NCBI GenBank assembly: GCA_035557635.1
Contig: DATMDR010000069.1
Span: 1-54,127 of the forward strand
DNA length: 54,127 nt
Source: VRUE01 sp035557635
Lineage (GTDB): Bacteria; Actinomycetota; Thermoleophilia; Solirubrobacterales; 70-9
Direction of reading: 5' to 3'
Positions 23,290 to 29,894 of the stretch are shown piece after piece (the stretch's first letter is position 1; each line of letters opens with the position of its first letter). The position numbers and the translations under genes are program-made. Under the pieces are notes generated by a model that worked only from the letters and a program-made list of their open reading frames with translations, ran no database searches and was not told where the DNA came from.

Positions 23290-23934
23290 TTAGTTTTTAA
23301 GAAGAAGGTCTCGGGTGCTGAGATCGACTAGATCTGGCAACAGGTCGGGGATGCTGACTGCGTCGCCGGCGTTGAGGCGGCGGCGGATCAGGGTCGCGAT
23401 TCCGCCCATCAGGGCCTGGTCGCGTACTTCGGCGTCCACTCCGGAGGGGCCGGAGTCGGGTCGCAGCAGCTCGGCGAGGAGCTGCATCGCGTCGCGGTAG
23501 CGGGCAGCGACCTCACCCCCCGCGGCGAGCGGCTCGACTAGGTAGAAGCGGGCGACGGCAGGGTCCCGGGAGAGGACGTCGAGCAGGGCTGCGAGGCGCG
23601 ACCGCACCCGCTCGGACCAGGGCTCTTTCGGACCCGCCGCTGCCAGCATCGCGGCGCCGACGTGGGTGTCGATCATCTCGTAGGCGGCGAGGAAGCACTC
23701 CTCCTTGCCCTCGAAGTGCTCGTAGAAGGTGCGGCGGGAGATCTTCGAGGCCTCGGCGATGCGGCCGATCGTGGTCGCGTTGTAACCATCCGCCGCGACC
23801 GCCTCGACCAAGCCATTGAGCAGCCGCTCGCGCTGGTTCTCGGCGACGAAGTCACTGGACAGGCCGTGGCGCCCCGGCGGCAGGCGGGTTCGCCCCGCGG
23901 CGAGCTGCTCGGCCGCTTGCGCGCGGTCAGCCAT
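23290..23934 (-). CDS. TetR family regulator
   Basis: This 214-residue protein starts at ATG 23934, overlapping the end of the upstream TetR gene by 8 bases. The HTH reads 'LLNGLVEAVAADGYNATTIGRIAEASKISRRTFYEHFEGKEECFLAAYEMID' after a 'LPPGRHGLSS' lead. The helical domain has 'RFYLVEPLAAGGEVAARYRDAM' and 'ALMGGIATLIRRRL', the same layout as its neighbours. It ends about 140 bases before the collagen-like gene start, in the same direction, so read-through or regulation of that gene is conceivable. No ligand clue. Confidence 0.86.
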   Translation of the reverse strand: MADRAQAAEQLAAGRTRLPPGRHGLSSDFVAENQRERLLNGLVEAVAADGYNATTIGRIAEASKISRRTFYEHFEGKEECFLAAYEMIDTHVGAAMLAAAGPKEPWSERVRSRLAALLDVLSRDPAVARFYLVEPLAAGGEVAARYRDAMQLLAELLRPDSGPSGVDAEVRDQALMGGIATLIRRRLNAGDAVSIPDLLPDLVDLSTRDLLLKN

Positions 23935-24628
23935 CGGCGGCGACGGGCTCGGTAATGGCCGCTGGCGCCTCGCCCATAGCCGCGCTGCCGCCCATATATG
24001 GGGAGAGGGCGATCTCGATCATCCGCGGGTACAGCTCCCCCACCCCACCACTCGCCTCGCCGCCGCCCAGCTCAAGCTGCTGCCGCAGCAGCCAAGCAAG
24101 CCCGCCGACCGTCGCCTGCTCGAGGCTGTCGGGGAGCCAGCCCCTGGCAGAACCGAGGGCACGGCCCTCGCGCAGCTTCGCCACGACATCGTCGAGCGCC
24201 ACGTCATAGCGGGCGACCAGCGCCGGCCCGCCCATCTGCGCCTCGACCAGGCACATCCGCGCCCGCGCCGGGTCGTCGTCGATCGCCGCCAGCAGCGCCC
24301 GCAACCCTTCGCGCACCTGGTCGGGCCAGGCCAGCCTGGCCGGCGCCGCCTCGCGCAGCTGCTCCCTCGTCTCCTCGACCGCCCGGTCGAAGGCGGCGAC
24401 GAAGCACTCTTCCTTGTCGGCGAAGTGCTCGTAGAAGGTGACGGTCGAGACCCCGGCGAGCTTGACGATGCCTTCGATCGTCGCCCCGGCGCAGCCCTTC
24501 TCGGCGACCGCCTGCTCGGCGGCGGCGAGGACCCGCTCGCGCTGCGTCGCCGCGAGGGCGCCGCGGGGCGGGTCCACTCCCCGTGTCCTCGCCGACTTTC
24601 CAGCAAGCCGTTGCGAGAGGTACTGCAT
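23927..24628 (-). CDS. TetR family regulator
   Basis: The 233-residue product starts at ATG 24628. It carries the HTH 'RVLAAAEQAVAEKGCAGATIEGIVKLAGVSTVTFYEHFADKEECFVAAFDRAVEE' and a helical domain with 'MCLVEAQMGGPALVARYDVAL' and 'QATVGGLAWLLRQQL'. It is the first gene of a leftward TetR pair and diverges from a rightward TetR pair across a 67-base AT-rich gap, the pattern of mutually or self-regulated repressors. Confidence 0.86.
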   Translation of the reverse strand: MQYLSQRLAGKSARTRGVDPPRGALAATQRERVLAAAEQAVAEKGCAGATIEGIVKLAGVSTVTFYEHFADKEECFVAAFDRAVEETREQLREAAPARLAWPDQVREGLRALLAAIDDDPARARMCLVEAQMGGPALVARYDVALDDVVAKLREGRALGSARGWLPDSLEQATVGGLAWLLRQQLELGGGEASGGVGELYPRMIEIALSPYMGGSAAMGEAPAAITEPVAADG

Positions 24629-24695
24629 GAGCCGAGAATAGCTCTTTCTAAAAAGATTTCATATCTGGAGAAAAAGGAGTAGTTTTTATACGAAC
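24629..24695. promoter_or_regulatory. AT-rich divergent promoter region between TetR pairs
   Basis: This 67-base gap is strikingly AT-rich for the region. It contains TCTTT-CTAA-AAAGA at 24643-24656 and A/T tracts at 24651-24656, 24670-24675 and 24681-24688. It must carry promoters for both directions; the small dyad is a plausible operator. Confidence 0.45.
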
Positions 24696-25403
24696 GTGAG
24701 ACAAGAGGCCTGTGCGACAGCCCCCGAGCTCCTCCCCGTCGCGGCCGATCCGACCGCCGCCGACGCCGGTGCGGCGCTGCGCGAGGCGACGATGGAGGGG
24801 GCGCTGTCCGCGGTCGGCAGCCTCGGCTTCAGGGCCACCTCGGTGCGGGCGATCCTCGAGCGCAGCGGCGGCCACCGCGCCCAGTTCTACGAGCAGTTCG
24901 GCAGCAAGGAGGACTGCTTCGAGCGAGCCTACGCGGTCTGGATCGAGCGTCTCGGCGTCGGCCTGCTCGGCGCCGCTGCGACGGCGGGTGGCTGGCGACC
25001 GGGAGTGCGGGCAGCGCTGGCCGGCCTCTTCGAGTTCGTCGAGGAACGGCCGGAGATCGCGCGGGCGCTGCTGGTCGAGGTCCAGGTGGCGGGCGGGCCG
25101 GCGCTGGCCAAGCGCGAAGAGGCACTGGAGCGGCTGGCGGCTGCGATCGACAGCGTGCGCGGCCAGATCGACCCGGACGAAGCGCCGCCGGAGGCGACCG
25201 GCATGTTCGTCGTCGGCGGCGTCGAGGCCTGCGCCTGCGACGCGCTCGCCGCCGGCAACCCGGAGCGCGTCTGGGACATCCTGCCGGAGCTGATGCACTT
25301 CGCCGTCGGCTCCTACCTGGGCCGGGAAGTGGCCGAAGAGGAGTACGAGGCAGCGCAGGAGCTGCTCGAGCGGCGGCGCGCGGAGAGGGAGAGCGAAGCG
25401 TGA
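24696..25403 (+). CDS. TetR family regulator
   Basis: The 235-residue protein starts with GTG at 24696. Its HTH is degenerate relative to its neighbours: 'ALSAVGSLGFRATSVRAILERSGGHRAQFYEQFGSKEDCFERAYAVWIERL'. The usual (T/S)xxxFYxHF element becomes RAQFYEQF. The C-terminal domain has 'ALLVEVQVAGGPALAKREEAL' and 'MFVVGGVEACACDALAAG'. It overlaps the next TetR gene (GTGATGA), so the pair is co-translated. Confidence 0.82.
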   Translation: MRQEACATAPELLPVAADPTAADAGAALREATMEGALSAVGSLGFRATSVRAILERSGGHRAQFYEQFGSKEDCFERAYAVWIERLGVGLLGAAATAGGWRPGVRAALAGLFEFVEERPEIARALLVEVQVAGGPALAKREEALERLAAAIDSVRGQIDPDEAPPEATGMFVVGGVEACACDALAAGNPERVWDILPELMHFAVGSYLGREVAEEEYEAAQELLERRRAERESEA

Positions 25404-26089
25404 TGACGCACCTGCACCTGGTCGAACCCGACCCGCGCGGCGATCTGTTCGAAGCGGAGCTGTCACCCGCTGCGCCGTTGCCACGCGGACGCCACGGGAT
25501 CCCGGCCGACCTCGTCGACGCCCACCAGCGCCAGCGGCTGGTCGCGGCGATGAGCGGCGCGCTTGCCGAGCACGGCTACGCGCGCGTCACCGCCGAACAC
25601 GTCAGCGAGCGCGCCGGCGTCTCCAGCAGCACCTTCTACAAGCACTTCGGCAACCTCTGGGAGTGCCTGCTCGCCGCCTACGAGGACGCGGGCACGCAGC
25701 TCTGCGCCGAGATCGAGGCGAGCTGCAGCGAGAGTGAGACGGCGGACGTCGAGGACGGGAATCGGGCCGACCGTCTCGCCGACGGCATCGAGGCCGCGCT
25801 CGCGTTCCTCGATGCCGAACCGGCCCTGGCCCAGCTGCTCGGCGGGCAACCGCCGCTCGAGGCACCCTCACTCAGCGCCGCCCGCCGCAACCTCGTCGAG
25901 CGCCTCGCCACGTTGCTGCGCCAGGCGCGTGACCCGGCCGACGACACCATCCGCCCCCCCGGCCTGGAGGAGCGACTGATCGATGCCGCCCTCTCTTTCG
26001 TCTCCGTCCAGGTCACCGCCGCTGGCGACCTCACGAGCCTCGCCCCCGAGCTGACCGAGCTACTCGCCGGCCCCCGCTGTGCCGCCTGA
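25400..26089 (+). CDS. TetR family regulator
   Basis: The start is GTG at 25400 or the adjacent ATG at 25403, overlapping the previous stop. The 229-residue product has the lead 'LPRGRHGIPADLVDAHQRQRL' and HTH 'MSGALAEHGYARVTAEHVSERAGVSSSTFYKHFGNLWECLLAAYED', followed by a shorter and more acidic helical domain. It is the last gene of the rightward TetR pair and converges on the coiled-coil gene that ends at 26106, leaving only 16 bases between them. Confidence 0.84.
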   Translation: MMTHLHLVEPDPRGDLFEAELSPAAPLPRGRHGIPADLVDAHQRQRLVAAMSGALAEHGYARVTAEHVSERAGVSSSTFYKHFGNLWECLLAAYEDAGTQLCAEIEASCSESETADVEDGNRADRLADGIEAALAFLDAEPALAQLLGGQPPLEAPSLSAARRNLVERLATLLRQARDPADDTIRPPGLEERLIDAALSFVSVQVTAAGDLTSLAPELTELLAGPRCAA

Positions 26090-26105
26090 GGCGCCGCGAC
26101 AACCG

Positions 26106-26441
26106 TCAGATCTGGATCGCGATGCCGAGGAGCGCGGCGAAGAGCGCCACGATCAAAGCGCCCCCGAACCGGTTCATCGTTCGCTGCAGCTCGTCGAAGC
26201 GGGCGTCCATTCGCGACTGCATCGATTCGAAGCGGTTATCCATGCGCGCCTGCATCGATTCGAAGCGGCTATCCATCGTCTGCTGCATCGATTCGAACCG
26301 CGCGTTCATCTCCCCGCGCAGTTCGCGCAAGTCCGCATCGACGCGATCGAAGCGCCCATCGACAGAGTCGAAGCGGTCGTCGATCCGGTCGAACCGCTCT
26401 TCGAGTCGCTCGTCAGTCCAATCCCTCGTCATCGTCTCCAT
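26106..26441 (-). CDS. Coiled-coil protein with C-terminal membrane helix
   Basis: The product has 111 residues from ATG at 26441; GTG at 26471 would add ten. After a short acidic lead come 7-residue repeats (RFDRIDD, RFDSVDG, RFDRVDA). These change into 11-residue repeats (RFESMQQTMDS, RFESMQARMDN, RFESMQSRMDA, RFDELQRTMN). The last ~19 residues (GGALIVALFAALLGIAIQI) form a membrane helix. The protein should be a membrane-tethered, right- or left-handed coiled coil facing the cytoplasm; partners are unknown. The repeats are also visible in DNA as ~33-base units (26169-26300). Confidence 0.72.
   Translation of the reverse strand: METMTRDWTDERLEERFDRIDDRFDSVDGRFDRVDADLRELRGEMNARFESMQQTMDSRFESMQARMDNRFESMQSRMDARFDELQRTMNRFGGALIVALFAALLGIAIQI
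26169..26300 (-). repeat. Tandem ~33-bp units encoding 11-residue coiled-coil repeats
   Basis: Four consecutive units of 33 bases (the last shorter) encode RFESMQ/RFDELQ-type hendecads. The two central units are nearly identical at the DNA level around CTGCATCGATTCGAAGCGG on the plus strand, consistent with recent unit duplication. Confidence 0.7.
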
Positions 26442-26523
26442 GATAGAGGGAGTGTAATGAGCTGTCTGCACGCTATACCGCGCAAATGTCAGGGCTTCAT
26501 CGCGAAAGCGTGCTTCTTCGCAC

Positions 26524-27303
26524 TCAACCCCGCACCCGGCAGCTGCGAGTGAGGGTCGAGGTCACCGTCAGCCCGCCTTCGAAGGAGAAGCTGGTGCGGG
26601 CCAGGGGGAAGAAGACCTGGCGGAAGCCCGCCGGGGCGGGACAGCCAGCGCTCATGTAGCTGCGGCTCTTGCCCCTGTAAGAGAACTGGCGCTTCAGGGT
26701 CATGGCGAGACCGGTCACGTAGCCCCATTCGCCGGTGACTCGGGGCAGCGAGGCGGTCAGCACGGTGCCGAAGGTCCCCCCCGTGCTGGTGATCTCGAAG
26801 GGGAGGACGATCGAGGTCGGCACCGGCTTGGTGCCGAAGATGTGGGCGAAGACCGCCGGACGGCCGTGCAGGCGCCCGTTGAAGGCGAGCACCTCGCCCT
26901 TCGAGGGGAAGGGAGACTGCTCGGGCAGCTTCACGTTCGCCGAGAAGCTGCCGTCGCCGATCAGCGAAGAGCGGCAGGCGGCTATCGCTTCCCGGGTCGT
27001 CGAGGGGTCGATGTCGCTCATCCGGCAGCGCGGCAGGCCGCGCGTGTCGAGGCGGCCGTTGCGGTTGATCGCGATCGAGATCTTCTCCAGCTGCGGCGGC
27101 CCGTCCGCTTTAGTCGAGCCGACCTCCCCCGAGAAGCTGACCGCGACCGGCGCTGTCCCGTGGCGAGGCAGCTTGCTCGGCTGGAGCGAACCGTTGACCG
27201 AGACCCGCACGCCCCGCTTCTGGCTCACCTCGGCGGAGGCGAGCGGCACGAGCAGCGCCGCCACGGCCAGCATGGCGGCGGCACTCAGCGGCGCGCGGCG
27301 CAT
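26524..27303 (-). CDS. Exported protein, paralogue of the 29004-29798 product
   Basis: The 259-residue product starts at ATG 27303, one base after the preceding gene's stop. It has a signal peptide (MRRAPLSAAAMLAVAALLVPLASA), then a beta-rich domain. This domain contains 'LPRCRMSDIDPSTTREAIAAC', 'SLIGDGSF', 'GEVLAFNGRLHGRPAVFAHIF', 'GYVTGLAMTLKRQFSYRG' and 'SAGCPAPAGF'. Each of these landmarks has a counterpart in the product of 29004-29798. The 'LPxC...C...LIGxG' stretch resembles the Cys module of the ~920-residue proteins of the duplicated loci. Function unknown; an extracellular structural or binding role is inferred. Confidence 0.75.
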   Translation of the reverse strand: MRRAPLSAAAMLAVAALLVPLASAEVSQKRGVRVSVNGSLQPSKLPRHGTAPVAVSFSGEVGSTKADGPPQLEKISIAINRNGRLDTRGLPRCRMSDIDPSTTREAIAACRSSLIGDGSFSANVKLPEQSPFPSKGEVLAFNGRLHGRPAVFAHIFGTKPVPTSIVLPFEITSTGGTFGTVLTASLPRVTGEWGYVTGLAMTLKRQFSYRGKSRSYMSAGCPAPAGFRQVFFPLARTSFSFEGGLTVTSTLTRSCRVRG

Positions 27304-27304
27304 C

Positions 27305-27796
27305 TCAGGTGAAGTCGGAGGTCTCGAAGCGGCAGTAATTGAAGCTGAAGCTGACGACGATCGCGTTGGCGAGGCGAGCGCCGCTGACCAGTTTCACCGA
27401 GAGCGTTTCGGCCTTGCGGCGCTTTTCGCCGATCAGCGCTTTGCCGATTTCCTTCAGCAGGACCTGCTGTTTTTCGACCCGCTTCAGCCATTCGGTCAAC
27501 CTCGCCTCGTCGGCCGGAGGCCTCGGCACTGCCTTCAACTGGCGCAGCGTCCCCTTCAGCGCCGTCGCGGCACGGGTGAACTGGCGACCGGCGGGCTTCA
27601 GCTTGCCCTGTTTGACCTTGCCTTCGACCCCAGCGAGAATGTTTTCGTTGGCTTTCGTGTTGGCCTTGCAGATCGGCTCGACGGCGGCCTTGTATTCCTC
27701 GCGGGTCGGTTCTTCGGCGGCGAGGGCGGGAAGTGCCGCGCCCAGCAGCCCCACGCACAGCGCCGCGACGACTACTCCCAGTCCTGTCTTCCTCAT
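27305..27796 (-). CDS. Small exported helical protein
   Basis: The product has 163 residues from ATG at 27796, with signal peptide MRKTGLGVVVAALCVGLLGAALPALA. The mature part is Lys/Ala-rich and predicted helical, with one Cys near the start ('VEPICKANTKANENIL') and one near the end ('FNYCRFETSDF') that could bridge the helices. No known motif was recognised. It is directly upstream of the exported protein at 26524-27303 (one base gap), so the two are surely co-transcribed and may act together. Confidence 0.75.
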   Translation of the reverse strand: MRKTGLGVVVAALCVGLLGAALPALAAEEPTREEYKAAVEPICKANTKANENILAGVEGKVKQGKLKPAGRQFTRAATALKGTLRQLKAVPRPPADEARLTEWLKRVEKQQVLLKEIGKALIGEKRRKAETLSVKLVSGARLANAIVVSFSFNYCRFETSDFT

Positions 27797-27886
27797 CGAC
27801 TCATCCCCCTGTCCCTTTTCCTAACACGCCAGCGCAAGGCAAAGCTCGGCGCCTGCTGTGCTCTCACAATAACGAGCGCCACCGCG

Positions 27887-28987
27887 CTACTGCCCCTGCG
27901 CCGTGAACGACAGCGTGCCGAAGGGCTCTCCTGCCGCAAACGTGGCTTTGCCTTCGGCGAAGGCCTGGTTGAAGGTATTGGCGGTCGAGGTGCTGAGGGC
28001 GAGTGGCGATCCCGCAACCGAGATCGTGCGGGCACCGGGATCGGAGGAGACGCTCGCCGGGTCCGTGCCGAAGGCCTCGACCCGCCCCAGCTTGCCCGGG
28101 TAGGGAGGCGAAGGCCGTATCTCCATTTCGGCCGAGGTCGCCTTGGTGGCGAGATCCAGCCAGAATTCGTTCTGGAAGACCTGGCCCGCCCCTTGCTGGA
28201 GGAATTCGATCGCACCCCCTGTCCTCAGCGTGCCCAGAGAGGCATCCGGGGCGATCGCTCCGCCGAGGATGACCGGGAAGCTGAAACTGGAACCGGGAGA
28301 GAGTTCGGCCGGGGAGATCGGGTTGAGCGAGACGAAGAGCCCGTTCAACTTGGCGACGAACGCGGGGTTGACGACGAGCGTGGCCCTGTTCTGGGCGAGG
28401 ATGCTCGTCGTCAGGGGCTGGGTCCTGCTCTTCAGCGAGCCGATCAGCTGGCCCTCTTTGAACGCTTTGCCCAGATGCAGCTTCTTGTTGAGGCGGATGA
28501 CCGCCTTGGCGGAGAGCCCCAGGTCAACTGCGCTGAAGATGGTGCCGAAGCCGCTGCGGGCGAAGGAGATTCTCTTCGCCTTGGCGACTTTCAGCTGACT
28601 GCCCCCCACCTTCGCCTGGAGCGGCGAGGTCTTGGTTTTGACCGTCAGTTTCTTGAAGGGAAGTGAGGATTTTCCCCTCTTGAAGACGAGGATCCCTTCC
28701 TGTTCGATCGTGCCCTTCTCGATCAGGGGGTCCATTTCACCGCCGGAGACCGGAATGGCGATCGAGGCTCCCTTTCGCTTGGCCGGGCTCTTGGCTTCGA
28801 GCTTCACACCGTTCTGCTTGAGGAAGGCGAGAAAGGATTTGTCGAGGGTGAGCTTGGTGGTGCCCGAGGCCAGCGGGTCGTAGGCGGCTTGGGAAGCGGG
28901 AGCGAGAGAGAGGAGGGCGATAAGCGCGGCAGCGCCAAGGGCCATGGCCCTCTTTCTTGCCCCTTCTGGCCTGCTCGTTCTCCTCAT
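27887..28987 (-). CDS. Exported beta-rich protein with two similar halves
   Basis: The ATG at 28987 is preceded by AAGGAGG. The 366-residue product has a long basic signal peptide (hydrophobic core about residues 15-30, cleavage near 'ASQAAYDP'). The first mature half has 'TTKLTLDKSFLAFLKQNGVKLEAKSPAK', 'ISIPVSGG'-like and 'GTIEQEGILVFKRG' segments. The second half repeats the scheme loosely ('ATLVVNPAFVAKLNGLFVSLNPISPAEL', 'FSFPVILGGAIAPDASLGTLRTGGAIEFL'). This looks like two copies of one strand-rich domain, reminiscent of HtaA-type heme-binding domains of actinobacteria, but I cannot confirm that assignment. Function unknown. Confidence 0.72.
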   Translation of the reverse strand: MRRTSRPEGARKRAMALGAAALIALLSLAPASQAAYDPLASGTTKLTLDKSFLAFLKQNGVKLEAKSPAKRKGASIAIPVSGGEMDPLIEKGTIEQEGILVFKRGKSSLPFKKLTVKTKTSPLQAKVGGSQLKVAKAKRISFARSGFGTIFSAVDLGLSAKAVIRLNKKLHLGKAFKEGQLIGSLKSRTQPLTTSILAQNRATLVVNPAFVAKLNGLFVSLNPISPAELSPGSSFSFPVILGGAIAPDASLGTLRTGGAIEFLQQGAGQVFQNEFWLDLATKATSAEMEIRPSPPYPGKLGRVEAFGTDPASVSSDPGARTISVAGSPLALSTSTANTFNQAFAEGKATFAAGEPFGTLSFTAQGQ

Positions 28988-29003
28988 CCCTTCCTCCTTT
29001 GTC

Positions 29004-29798
29004 TCATTCCTTGACCGCGCAACTCTTTTCCACTGTGGTCGAGAGCTGTTTCTTGCCCTCGAAGCCGAAACTGACCAGAGCCAGGGGGAAGACGGTGCGT
29101 TTGAAGACTTTGGGAGCGGGGCAGCCCGCGTTGAAGTAACTGAGCTGCTTTCCCTTGTAGCGGTATTTGCGCTTCAAGGTGAGCTTGATCCGGTCGACGA
29201 ATCCCCAGTCCCCGAGGGCGTTTGGCAGCGATGCCGAGAGCTGGGTGCCGTAGGTGCCTCCCTTTATGTGGCGGATCTCGAAGGCCACCACGAAGGAGGA
29301 GGCGAACGGGTTCGACGTGTATATGTGAGCGAGGATCGCCTGGTGGCCGTTCTGGCGGCCGTTGAAGATCAGCAGGCGTCCACGGGTCGGATAGGCGCCC
29401 TGGTCGGGCAGGACGATGTGGGCCCAGAACTGCCCCGAGCCGATCAGCGAATCGCTGCAGTTCGCGAGCGCTCTTTCCGTCGAAGCCGGCTGGATCCGGG
29501 GGATCGGACAGACCGGCAGGCCCCTCGACTGCAGGAGGCCGTGACGGTTGACCTTGACTGTGAGCCTCTTCAGCTGGGGAGGGATCGTGCCGTCAGCGGT
29601 GCCGACATGGCCGGAGACGAAGACCGCGATCGGGTCCGTTCCCACACGCGAGAGCTTGTAGGGCTGGATCTGGCTGAGCACGGTGATGCGCAGGTTGTCC
29701 TGCTGGATTACCGCAGCAGTACCAATTGCGGTACAGATGATGCACAAGGCGAGCGCGAGCGCGCCGATCTTTTTGGTACGTGTCAGTACTTCCCCCAC
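29004..29798 (-). CDS. Exported protein, paralogue of the 26524-27303 product
   Basis: The product has 264 residues from GTG at 29798 with a membrane/signal segment (KKIGALALALCIICTAIGTAAV). Landmarks 'VGTDPIAVFVSGHVG', 'LPVCPIPRIQP', 'CSDSLIGSGQF', 'GRLLIFNGRQNGHQAILAHIY', 'GFVDRIKLTLKRKYRYKG' and 'NAGCPAPKVF' align one by one with the product of 26524-27303. Its gene is less GC-rich than that paralogue. It lies 16 bases before the exported two-domain protein gene, forming a short operon. Unknown function. Confidence 0.75.
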   Translation of the reverse strand: MGEVLTRTKKIGALALALCIICTAIGTAAVIQQDNLRITVLSQIQPYKLSRVGTDPIAVFVSGHVGTADGTIPPQLKRLTVKVNRHGLLQSRGLPVCPIPRIQPASTERALANCSDSLIGSGQFWAHIVLPDQGAYPTRGRLLIFNGRQNGHQAILAHIYTSNPFASSFVVAFEIRHIKGGTYGTQLSASLPNALGDWGFVDRIKLTLKRKYRYKGKQLSYFNAGCPAPKVFKRTVFPLALVSFGFEGKKQLSTTVEKSCAVKE

Positions 29799-29828
29799 CT
29801 GCCTTTCCCTGGCGGCGGATGATATCGA

Positions 29829-29864
29829 TGGTGTGGTTTTTCGCGAGTCCGATTTCTCACACCA
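29829..29864. promoter_or_regulatory. Weak inverted repeat upstream of exported-protein gene
   Basis: TGGTGTG at 29829-29835 and CACACCA at 29858-29864 are exact reverse complements 22 bases apart, with TCGCGA at the centre. It lies in the ~96-base gap before the GTG at 29798. It could be an operator or the terminator of the membrane-protein gene upstream. Confidence 0.3.
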
Positions 29865-29894
29865 ATACGAACCCCGCGGCGGTGGTGGAGTTCC

